Translations under genes and position numbers: made by a program
Source: Hyphococcus sp.
GTDB lineage: Bacteria; Pseudomonadota; Alphaproteobacteria; Caulobacterales; Parvularculaceae
Reading direction: 5' to 3'
Length of the DNA: 64,000 nucleotides
NCBI GenBank assembly: GCA_021776375.1
Contig: JAJFGA010000074.1
Coordinates: forward strand, 1 to 64,000
Shown: positions 45,354 through 52,237 of the stretch, piece after piece
Layout: each line of letters starts with the position of its first letter
Position numbering within the stretch: position 1 is the first letter of the stretch
The notes under the pieces: generated by a model
Database searches by the model: none
Told to the model about the DNA's origin: nothing
What the model saw: the letters and a program-made list of their open reading frames with translations, nothing else

Positions 45354-45656
45354 ATGAGCACAGCAAAAGGCTATTGGATCGGACACGTCACCATCACCAA
45401 TCCAGAACGATATCCGGAATACCAAGCGGCGAATGCTGAAGCGTTTCAAAAATATGGCGCGCGGTTTCTTGTGCGCGGCGGGCAGAGTAAAACCGTTGAA
45501 GGTGAAGTGCGTGAACGCCATGTGGTGATCGAATTTGAGAGCTACCAAAAAGCGCTCGATTGCTATTTTTCGCCGGAATATCAAGCCGCCGCTGATTTAC
45601 GCAAAGAGTTCGGCGAGGCGGATATCATTGTTGTTGAGGGAGTGGCGACCGAATGA
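45354..45656 (+). CDS. DUF1330 domain-containing protein
   Basis: 100-residue dimeric alpha-beta barrel (ferredoxin-like) protein of the DUF1330 family. Typical features are GYWIGHVTITNPERYPEY, FLVRGGQSKTVEGE, RHVVIEFESYQKALDCYFSPEYQ and DIIVVEG. The biochemical role is unknown. ATG at 45354 follows AAGGGG. Its stop TGA overlaps the ATG of a broken 21-codon copy of the next enzyme's start, which suggests that it was once directly coupled to the hydrolase gene. Confidence 0.88.
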   Translation: MSTAKGYWIGHVTITNPERYPEYQAANAEAFQKYGARFLVRGGQSKTVEGEVRERHVVIEFESYQKALDCYFSPEYQAAADLRKEFGEADIIVVEGVATE

Positions 45657-45718
45657 CCGAGGGCATCCAGTTTGAACAAACCGGCGCCTGGGGCGTGGCG
45701 CTAAGCCAAGACTTATGA
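45653..45718 (+). pseudogene. Duplicated 5' end of the 3-hydroxyisobutyryl-CoA hydrolase gene
   Basis: 21 codons from ATG 45653 (overlapping the DUF1330 stop as ATGA) read MTEGIQFEQTGAWGVALSQ and then stop. They mirror the start of the intact gene at 45977 (MTTEILFEQTGDWGV). At DNA level the TTTGAACAAACCGGCG block and the following CTGGGGCGT are identical. The stop TGA overlaps the ATG of the small membrane protein that separates the two copies. This is the trace of a duplication or insertion at the junction. Confidence 0.75.
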
Positions 45719-45999
45719 GAATCCTTCTTTCCATATCGATGTTTATCATCGGCGTGGGGCTGATCGCTTACTCATATTTGGGAGCTTTCGTTGCGTTAGC
45801 TGGCGAAATTGAGCGCGAGTTATATGGGCCGACGCCTGTATCTTCTATCGTAAAAATTCTTCACCACATGAATTCCGGTGAGATTCCGCAACTCGCTGGA
45901 TTCCTCTATGGTGGCGTATTCATTATCGTGATCGCTATTCTTTATCTGGTTGGGCTATTAGGGAAAAAATCTGAAAATGACGACCGAGATCCTGTTTGA
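45715..45999 (+). CDS. Small two-span membrane protein
   Basis: 94 residues with a helix at each end (ILLSISMFIIGVGLIAYSYLG and FLYGGVFIIVIAILYLVGLLG) and a 35-residue hydrophilic loop between them; it ends KKSENDDRDPV. No family is recognised. It starts by ATGA overlap with the duplicated hydrolase start and its 3' end overlaps the real hydrolase gene by 23 bases. It is therefore embedded in the operon at the site of a duplication. Function unknown; it may be a passenger brought in with the rearrangement. Confidence 0.55.
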   Translation: MRILLSISMFIIGVGLIAYSYLGAFVALAGEIERELYGPTPVSSIVKILHHMNSGEIPQLAGFLYGGVFIIVIAILYLVGLLGKKSENDDRDPV

Positions 46000-47035
46000 A
46001 CAAACCGGCGACTGGGGCGTTGTCACGCTCAACCGCGAGAAGGCGCTGAATGCGCTGACCTGGGACATGGTCAAGGCGATGCGCGCGCAACTCATTACAT
46101 GGGCGGGCGACAGCGCGGTTAAGGCGGTGATGGTCAAAGGCGCGGGCGAGCGGGCGTTTTGCGCCGGCGGCGATATTCGCTGGCTGCATGATGCGGCGAA
46201 GGAAGACGCTGCCCACGCGTCGGAGTTTTTCCGCGAGGAATACCGCAACAATTCGCTCATCTATCACTATCCAAAGCCTTATGTGGCGCTGATCGACGGC
46301 ATTGTCATGGGCGGCGGCGTCGGCATATCCGTGCACGGAGATTTTCGCGTGGCGGGGGATGCGACATTGTTCGCCATGCCGGAAACAGGGATTGGCCTCT
46401 TCCCCGATGTCGGCGGCGGGCATTTTATGCCGCGCCTGCATGATGGGCTGGGGCTTTACTATGCGCTCACCGGCGCGCGCGCCAAAGCGGCTGACTGCAT
46501 GGCGGCGGGCATCGCCACCCACTACGCCCCGGCGGATAAATATTCAGAGTTGGAAGCTGCGCTGCTGGATGTACCGCTGGGTGATCATGCTCATGCTGAC
46601 ATCGAGACAGTGCTTGATATCTACGCCGGCGATCCGGGCCATGCCGGGATCAATGATTTGCGCGGCGAGGTCGCGCGGCTATTTGTCGGCCACGAAACGT
46701 TGGTCAGCCTGATGGCGTCGCTAGCAAAGGACGACAGTGAGTTTGCTACGGAAACGCTCAAAATATTATCGAGGATGTCGCCGACATCGATGGCGTTGAC
46801 CTTCGAACAGATGAAGCGCGGCCACACGCTCGACTTTGACGACACGATGAAAATGGAATTCCGCATGGTCTGCCGCGTCATGCAAGGAAAAGACTTCTTC
46901 GAAGGCGTGCGCGCGCAGATTTTGGACAAAGACCGCGAGCCGAAATGGGCGCCGGCGAGCTTGGCGGTGTTGAAAGATGACGAGATTACGGGCTATTTTG
47001 AGGGGCTTGGCGAGGCGGAGTTGGTGTTGCCCTAA
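45977..47035 (+). CDS. 3-hydroxyisobutyryl-CoA hydrolase (enoyl-CoA hydratase/isomerase family)
   Basis: 352-residue crotonase-fold enzyme matching 3-hydroxyisobutyryl-CoA hydrolase, which frees 3-hydroxyisobutyrate from CoA in valine degradation. Motifs are RAFCAGGDIRWLHD, EYRNNSLIYHYPKPYVA, IDGIVMGGGVGISVHGDFRVA (oxyanion hole) and AMPETGIGLFPDVGGGHFMPR with the catalytic Glu. The HIBCH-type C terminus, with SPTSMALTFEQMKRG and EFRMVCRVMQGKDFFEGVRA, separates it from plain hydratases. Its first codons lie within the end of the small membrane protein gene. A 181-base inverted-repeat element begins right after its stop codon. Confidence 0.92.
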   Translation: MTTEILFEQTGDWGVVTLNREKALNALTWDMVKAMRAQLITWAGDSAVKAVMVKGAGERAFCAGGDIRWLHDAAKEDAAHASEFFREEYRNNSLIYHYPKPYVALIDGIVMGGGVGISVHGDFRVAGDATLFAMPETGIGLFPDVGGGHFMPRLHDGLGLYYALTGARAKAADCMAAGIATHYAPADKYSELEAALLDVPLGDHAHADIETVLDIYAGDPGHAGINDLRGEVARLFVGHETLVSLMASLAKDDSEFATETLKILSRMSPTSMALTFEQMKRGHTLDFDDTMKMEFRMVCRVMQGKDFFEGVRAQILDKDREPKWAPASLAVLKDDEITGYFEGLGEAELVLP

Positions 47036-47216
47036 GCGCCTGCGTCAAATCCTTCGCGACACCGGTTACAAACTTGCGTTTGAAACCGGCTCCTCAGGAT
47101 GAGGTTGCGTGTTGTCGTTATTATTTCTACCTAAATCCAGTATCCCGCCTCATCCTGAGGAGCTGTTCGCAATTGTCCAATTGCAATCAGCGTCGCGAAG
47201 GATTTGACGCAGGCGC
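47036..47216. repeat. 181-bp nested inverted-repeat element (REP/MITE-like)
   Basis: A perfect 25-base inverted repeat forms the ends: 47036-47060 (GCGCCTGCGTCAAATCCTTC...) against 47192-47216. Inside, GCTCCTCAGGATGAGG (47089-47104) pairs with CCTCATCCTGAGGAGC (47148-47163), again perfectly. Each arm also holds its own side hairpin: CCGGTT-A-CAAAC with GTTTG-A-AACCGG on the left and GCAATTG with CAATTGC on the right. The CCTCATCCTGAGGAGC core is of a type repeated many times in alphaproteobacterial chromosomes. It carries no gene and abuts the hydrolase stop codon, where it may also end transcription. Confidence 0.85.
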
Positions 47217-47332
47217 ATCGGTAGAATTCTACATGACTAGCCCAGATTGTCGGTCTCAAAAACATGAGCACACCGAAGGCGAACGTTTGTGCGATGCTTG
47301 GCTATGCCCGGCAAAACAACTAAACAAACTGC

Positions 47333-48067
47333 ATGAACATTGAACCGATCCCGTTAGCTCGCCTAGCCTTCGCATTCATTCCGGCGGCGGCGGTGATTGT
47401 GTTGATGTGGCGGTTCCGGGCCGGCCATCAAAAGGCGCTCTATGCGTTTTTGCGGATGTTCATTCAGCTGCTGATGATCGGCTATGCGCTGGTTTATATT
47501 TTCGCCTCTGAGTCAGGCTTGGTGGTCGCCGCCATTTTGGCGATCATGATCGTCGCCGCCAGCTGGATCGCTCTCAACACCGTCAAGACCGGCAAGCGCG
47601 AGCTTTTTTCCGCGTCCTTCATCTCCATTCTGACCGGCGGCGGCGTTACCCTGTTATTTGTATCCCAAGGCGTGCTGGCGCTTGATCCATGGTATGCGCC
47701 GAATATGATCATACCGCTGGCGGGCATGATTTTCGCCAGTTCCATGACCAGCATATCGCTGGCTGCGGAGCGGTTGAGCGCCGAGCTTGATAATGGCGCA
47801 GCGATTGACGCGGCGCGACGGACCGCGTTTCAGGCGGCGATGATCCCAATTATCAACTCGCTCTTCGCAGTAGGGTTGGTCTCGTTACCGGGCATGATGA
47901 CCGGGCAGATCCTGTCCGGGGTATCGCCGCTCATCGCCGCGCGCTATCAGATCATGGTGATGTGCATGATTTTCGGGGCGACAGGTCTTTCTACCGCGTG
48001 TTTTATTTATTTGACGCGAAATGCGGCAGCATTCAGAGAAGCGATTGCGCCGCTTCGGGAGAATTAA
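47333..48067 (+). CDS. FetB/UPF0014-like ABC transporter permease
   Basis: 244-residue polytopic membrane protein of the UPF0014/FetB family, permeases of a putative metal (iron) exporter that pairs with ATPase FetA in enterobacteria. About seven helices are visible with the signatures LRMFIQLLMIGYALVYIF, MIIPLAGMIFASSMTSISLAAERL and LVSLPGMMTGQILSGVSPLIAARYQIMV. No ATPase gene is adjacent, so the partner must be elsewhere. ATG at 47333 has no clear ribosome site. The next gene, mmsB, starts 2 bases after its stop, so this permease is transcribed with mmsB despite the unrelated role. Confidence 0.85.
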   Translation: MNIEPIPLARLAFAFIPAAAVIVLMWRFRAGHQKALYAFLRMFIQLLMIGYALVYIFASESGLVVAAILAIMIVAASWIALNTVKTGKRELFSASFISILTGGGVTLLFVSQGVLALDPWYAPNMIIPLAGMIFASSMTSISLAAERLSAELDNGAAIDAARRTAFQAAMIPIINSLFAVGLVSLPGMMTGQILSGVSPLIAARYQIMVMCMIFGATGLSTACFIYLTRNAAAFREAIAPLREN

Positions 48068-48068
48068 A

Positions 48069-48959
48069 ATGACTAAAATCGGATTTATCGGCCTCGGCAA
48101 TATGGGCGGGCCAATGGCTGCAAACCTTGCCAAGGCAGGCCTGGATGTTACCGCGACAGACCTGTCGATTGGCGCAGTCGATCGTGCAGTGGAGGCGGGG
48201 TGTCAGCGCGGGGAGACAGTCGCCGCGACCGTGGCGGACGCCGATGTGGTGGTGACGATGTTGCCAGCCGGGGCGCATGTGCGCTCAGTTTATACCGAAG
48301 ATTACGGCGTCATTGCCAACGCCAAAGTCGGCGCCTTGTTCATTGACTCATCAACCATCGATGTCGATTCAGCGCGCGCTGTTGCGGCTGCTGCGTGTGA
48401 CAAGGGCTTCGCTATGGTCGATGCGCCAGTCTCCGGCGGCACTGCCGCGGCGAGCGCCGGCACGCTTACCTTTATGGCCGGCGGGGAGCGCGAAGCCTTT
48501 GAGCGCGCGAAGACGGTGCTCGAGGCTATGGGCAAGAACATCTTTCACGCCGGGGCCGCCGGCAATGGTCAGGTCGCAAAGATCTGCAACAACATGTTGC
48601 TCGGCATCTCCATGATCGGCACTTGCGAGGCGTTCAACCTGGCTGAAAAACTAGGGTTAGACGCGCAAACATTTTTCGATATTTCGTCAACCGCCTCCGG
48701 CCAGTCCTGGTCGATGACCAGCTATTGCCCGGCGCCGGGGCCGGTACCCGCCGCGCCGTCGAACCGCGATTATCAACCGGGCTTTGCCGCCGCGATGATG
48801 CTGAAAGACATGCGCCTCGCCCAGGAAGCCGCCCATAAAGCAAAAGCCGCAACCCCCCTCGGCGCGCAGGCCGAGGCGCTCTTTGCACTGATGGAATCGG
48901 CAGGAAAAGACAATCTCGACTTTTCCGGCGTGATGAAGCTTATTAATGGCAAATTGTAG
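48069..48959 (+). CDS. mmsB: 3-hydroxyisobutyrate dehydrogenase
   Basis: 296-residue NAD+-dependent beta-hydroxyacid dehydrogenase oxidising 3-hydroxyisobutyrate to methylmalonate semialdehyde, the substrate of MmsA. The Rossmann motif KIGFIGLGNMGGPMAANLAKAG opens the protein. DAPVSGGTAAASAGTLTFMAGG is the substrate-binding motif and Lys171 in GNGQVAKICNNMLLG the catalytic lysine. The C-terminal LKDMRLAQEAA motif is characteristic. ATG at 48069 lies 2 bases after the permease stop with GGGAG in the permease's last codons. A longer frame from 48021 overlaps the permease and is rejected. Confidence 0.95.
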   Translation: MTKIGFIGLGNMGGPMAANLAKAGLDVTATDLSIGAVDRAVEAGCQRGETVAATVADADVVVTMLPAGAHVRSVYTEDYGVIANAKVGALFIDSSTIDVDSARAVAAAACDKGFAMVDAPVSGGTAAASAGTLTFMAGGEREAFERAKTVLEAMGKNIFHAGAAGNGQVAKICNNMLLGISMIGTCEAFNLAEKLGLDAQTFFDISSTASGQSWSMTSYCPAPGPVPAAPSNRDYQPGFAAAMMLKDMRLAQEAAHKAKAATPLGAQAEALFALMESAGKDNLDFSGVMKLINGKL

Positions 48960-48974
48960 GGTGTATGCTGATCA

Positions 48975-49709
48975 ATGAATGTTGATGGCGCGGTAGATGA
49001 GAAAATGTTGCGCTATATGGCGCAGCACTTTGTTGCTTTTGAAGCCATCATTCGCCGATCCGGGGCCGATAAGTCTACTGTTGAACGCCTGATTGCGGCC
49101 GGCGCTGCGCCGGGGGTCATATATGCGCGCTCAGAAGATGGTCAGTGGTGGGGTGCGCTTGGCGCTTTTATGGGCCGGGAGGCCCCGACGCCCATTGCTG
49201 GCCGTCATTGGTATAGCCCGGCCATAGTTTGGTGGATACGGCGTGCGCTGTTGAAAATGGCGGATGGGCGCTCGCCGCAACAGGCTGCCCGCAACAACAA
49301 AGAGAGATTTTTGAGCGAGTTTGTGAGTTTGCTGCGCCATATCGAAGATGCTGCACTCGCTTATCCGACCTGTTTTGATGGCGATGGAGTTATCGACAGT
49401 CAAGCCCACATCATTGGCGAGCAGGAGTGGCAATCGTGGGCTCAAGGCGCTTATGCGGTGTGCCTTCGCCGGTTTTCCGCGCGCTCGTGCATAGAAAAAG
49501 AAGCGTTGCGGGAGCGGATCGTTGCCGTTTGTGAGGACAAGCCCGGCTTGTCTCTCAACGACGAAGACCTGCTTGATAAAGTCGAACAGCTTGAGGCGTT
49601 GATCTTGCCATTTGCACCTTGGGAGAGGCCGAACGGCACGCCCGGAAAAGCTATCGATGCGCCATTGGCGCGATTAAAGCTTGGGATGGAGGAACCTTAC
49701 GGCTGTTAG
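48975..49709 (+). CDS. Hypothetical protein, possibly DUF6058-like
   Basis: 244-residue soluble protein. The N terminus (EKMLRYMAQHFVAFEAIIRRSGADKSTVERLIAAGAAPGVIYA) resembles the helix-turn-helix-like start of DUF6058 proteins, which have no known function. HWYSPAIVWWIRRALLKMADG and an acidic helical C terminus (DEDLLDKVEQLEALILPFAPWERPNGTPGK) follow. No signal peptide or membrane segment. It begins 15 bases after mmsB without a good ribosome site. Family assignment is tentative, and no neighbour explains its role. Confidence 0.6.
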   Translation: MNVDGAVDEKMLRYMAQHFVAFEAIIRRSGADKSTVERLIAAGAAPGVIYARSEDGQWWGALGAFMGREAPTPIAGRHWYSPAIVWWIRRALLKMADGRSPQQAARNNKERFLSEFVSLLRHIEDAALAYPTCFDGDGVIDSQAHIIGEQEWQSWAQGAYAVCLRRFSARSCIEKEALRERIVAVCEDKPGLSLNDEDLLDKVEQLEALILPFAPWERPNGTPGKAIDAPLARLKLGMEEPYGC

Positions 49710-49743
49710 ACGGCTGTTTGATTTTTGTATTGGGGCGGCGGGC

Positions 49744-50217
49744 TTACAGGGAGTAGCCGTCGCTCTTATACTGAATGTCGCTGTCAGACTTTTCAGCCTC
49801 TGTCTTTTCTTTTCTCAAAAAGGACAGGCCAAATTCATTTTCATGCTGCCAGGCAATCCGTGCTTTTTTCTTGATGCCGGTTTCCTCGAACATAAGAACG
49901 ACATATTGCGGCATGTCGAATTCACCTTCGATGGAGATACGCGCGCCGTCAGCGCTCAGGTTGACTATCACACATCGAATGGAGTCGATTTTGTTGACGA
50001 AAACCCGCGCCAGTTTGAAGACCGTTTTGCGCGGTTGGCTGCGCCGGTTTTTTTCCTCGCCTGCGAACTCAGGCGGAACTGCGACAGGTTTGGCGTTAAT
50101 GATACCCGCCAGGCGCCGATTGACAGCTTCACGCTCGACAGCGATTTCAGCTTCCGATTTTTTGTTCTGGCGCGAGCGCCGAAAGGTTGTATGAGACAGA
50201 TCAGCCATAAGCGCCAT
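49744..50217 (-). CDS. PilZ domain-containing protein
   Basis: 157 residues with a C-terminal PilZ-like domain (about 60-145). NRRSQPRKTVFKLARVFVN carries the R-x3-R type motif and NLSADGARISIEG the second c-di-GMP motif, but Asn replaces the first Asp of the usual D/N-x-S-x2-G. MPQYVVLMFEETGIKKKARIAWQHENEFGLSFL completes the barrel. The N-terminal 55 residues are charged and probably disordered. C-di-GMP binding is therefore possible but not certain. It is divergent from the ABC exporter gene. Start at 50217 or three codons later. Confidence 0.75.
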   Translation of the reverse strand: MALMADLSHTTFRRSRQNKKSEAEIAVEREAVNRRLAGIINAKPVAVPPEFAGEEKNRRSQPRKTVFKLARVFVNKIDSIRCVIVNLSADGARISIEGEFDMPQYVVLMFEETGIKKKARIAWQHENEFGLSFLRKEKTEAEKSDSDIQYKSDGYSL

Positions 50218-50308
50218 TTTGCGGCAAACTCCTTAATTTCCGATTAGTGTTAACCGCGAGCGGCTTGAGGGCTGGTAATTCGCTACGCCGAGGCCCATCT
50301 TCCCACAA

Positions 50309-52192
50309 ATGCCACCGGAAACCGCTGACATATTAGAGACAAAAGGCGAGGCCGCCCCCTTCGGGCGCTCCATCGCGCGCATGTTTGCGGTGCTTTTTCG
50401 CCCGGCCATGAAGAAATGGCGCTTCCGCATTGGTCTTGCCTTTGCGTTAACGGTTATCGCCAAGGGGTTTTCGGTCATCGCCCCGGTTTTCATGGGCAAC
50501 GGCATCAATCAGCTAACGGCCGGTGGCTCGATATCGAGTGAGGCGGCTACCGGGGCGGGGCTCTCCTTCGTTGCCTTCTTCGCCCTGTTCGCCTTCGCGC
50601 GGCTCCTCTCCAATGGGCTGCCAGCGATTCGCGATGCGTTTTTTACATCGGTTACGCAAGATGCCCAGCGCACCATTTCGGTCGAAGCCTTTGCCCATGC
50701 TCAAAATCTCGACCTCCAGTTTCATCTGACCCGCCGGTCGGGCGTTCTGAACCGGATTATCGAACGCGGCGCGCAGGCGATGGAATATCTGTTGCGGTTT
50801 TTAGCGTTTAATATCGGACCGACACTGGTGGAGTTGGTGTTGGCCTCTATCGTGTTGGCGGTTTTATACGGGCTGCAATTTTCGCTGGCCGCAATCGCAA
50901 CGGTTGGGGTTTATACGCTGTTCACCATCATCGTTACCGAATGGCGAAACCAGCAGCGCCGCACGCTTAACGAGGCCGATACGCAACTGCGCGGCATTGC
51001 GCTGGATACGCTGGCCAATTTTGAAACCGTGAAGTCGTTTGCCGCAGAGGACCGCGAGGCCGGGCGCTATGACCATGCAACGCGCAACTATAACCGCCAA
51101 TATGTGAAGGTGATGCAGTCCCTGGCTGTCCTGAATGGCGGGCAGGAAGTGATTATGACCGGCGGTCTTCTGGCGGTCGCGGTGATGGCCGGATTTGGCG
51201 CTCTGAATGGTTCGATGCAAGTCGGCGATGTGACCGCGATTATCTTGATGCTGGTCAATATCTATCGCCCGCTCAACATCCTCGGATGGGCGTGGCGCGA
51301 GATTAAGCAGGGAACGGTGGATATCGAAAAGCTGTTCAACCTGATGGATATGAAATCAGAGGTTAGTGATGCGCCGGATGCGCCTGCATTCACGTCAAAG
51401 GGGGGCGAGATCCGTTTTGAGAATGTGCAGTTTACCCATCAAGGCCGCTCAAGCGGGCTGAATGATGTTTCTTTTTGCGTTCCCGGCGGGTCGTTTGTTG
51501 GCGTGATCGGTCCTTCCGGCGCCGGCAAGTCGACCATCTTAAAGCTATTGTTCCGGTTTTATGATCCGGCGGCGGGGCGCATCCTCGTTGACGGGCAGGA
51601 TGTCAAATCGGTGACGCAAGCCTCTCTGCGTTCGGCGCTCGGGCTGGTGCCGCAGGAGGTGGTTCTCTTCAACGACACGCTGCGGTTCAACCTGGCTTAC
51701 GCCAAACCAGGCGCTAGTGATGATGAGATTATGCAAGCGGCGGGACGCGCCCAGCTTGGCGGGTTTATCGCCAGCTTACCGGACGGCCTCGATACGCGGG
51801 TTGGCGAGCGCGGGCTGAAATTATCGGGCGGCGAGAAGCAACGCGTTGGTGTCGCCCGTGCGATATTATCAGATCCGCCGATCCTGATTTTGGATGAGGC
51901 GACATCGTCGCTCGATTCCACGACCGAAGAGGACGTGCAGGCAGCGCTGAGGGAGGCCTCAAAAGGGCGCACAACGCTGGCGGTCGCGCACCGTCTTTCC
52001 ACTATTGCATCAGCCGATATGATTTTGGTTCTGGAAGATGGCGGAATTATCGAACGCGGAACCCATAGCGAACTCATCGCCCGCGACGGGCTTTATGCCT
52101 CGCTTTGGCGCCTTCAGACCAGCGGTGAGGAAGATGGTGAGGGCGGCGCGCTCGCACCGATGGAAAGCCTGACGCCCAGAGTGGCAGAGTAG
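50309..52192 (+). CDS. Atm1-like ABC exporter (fused permease/ATPase)
   Basis: 627-residue half-transporter of the ABCB/Atm1 type. The membrane domain (about 25-330) has six helices with Atm1-specific patterns (GFSVIAPVFMGNGINQL, LHAQ-like HAQNLDLQFHLTRRSGVLNRIIERG, NFETVKSFAAEDREAGRYD). In the ATPase domain are Walker A GPSGAGKST (401-409), the signature LSGGEKQR (505-512), LILDEATSSLD and the switch His in VAHRLS. Atm1 proteins export glutathione-linked persulfide or metal species, supporting Fe-S and heavy-metal homeostasis. ATG at 50309 has a weak ribosome site. Single-gene unit. Confidence 0.9.
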   Translation: MPPETADILETKGEAAPFGRSIARMFAVLFRPAMKKWRFRIGLAFALTVIAKGFSVIAPVFMGNGINQLTAGGSISSEAATGAGLSFVAFFALFAFARLLSNGLPAIRDAFFTSVTQDAQRTISVEAFAHAQNLDLQFHLTRRSGVLNRIIERGAQAMEYLLRFLAFNIGPTLVELVLASIVLAVLYGLQFSLAAIATVGVYTLFTIIVTEWRNQQRRTLNEADTQLRGIALDTLANFETVKSFAAEDREAGRYDHATRNYNRQYVKVMQSLAVLNGGQEVIMTGGLLAVAVMAGFGALNGSMQVGDVTAIILMLVNIYRPLNILGWAWREIKQGTVDIEKLFNLMDMKSEVSDAPDAPAFTSKGGEIRFENVQFTHQGRSSGLNDVSFCVPGGSFVGVIGPSGAGKSTILKLLFRFYDPAAGRILVDGQDVKSVTQASLRSALGLVPQEVVLFNDTLRFNLAYAKPGASDDEIMQAAGRAQLGGFIASLPDGLDTRVGERGLKLSGGEKQRVGVARAILSDPPILILDEATSSLDSTTEEDVQAALREASKGRTTLAVAHRLSTIASADMILVLEDGGIIERGTHSELIARDGLYASLWRLQTSGEEDGEGGALAPMESLTPRVAE

Positions 52193-52237
52193 TTATCGGC
52201 GGCCAAACGATAAGCTGTGCGGTTTTTCAAAAGCCTT

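Noticed and set aside
48021-48068. Longer start for mmsB
   Set aside because: Would overlap the permease gene; the Rossmann motif starts right after ATG 48069, which has its own ribosome site.
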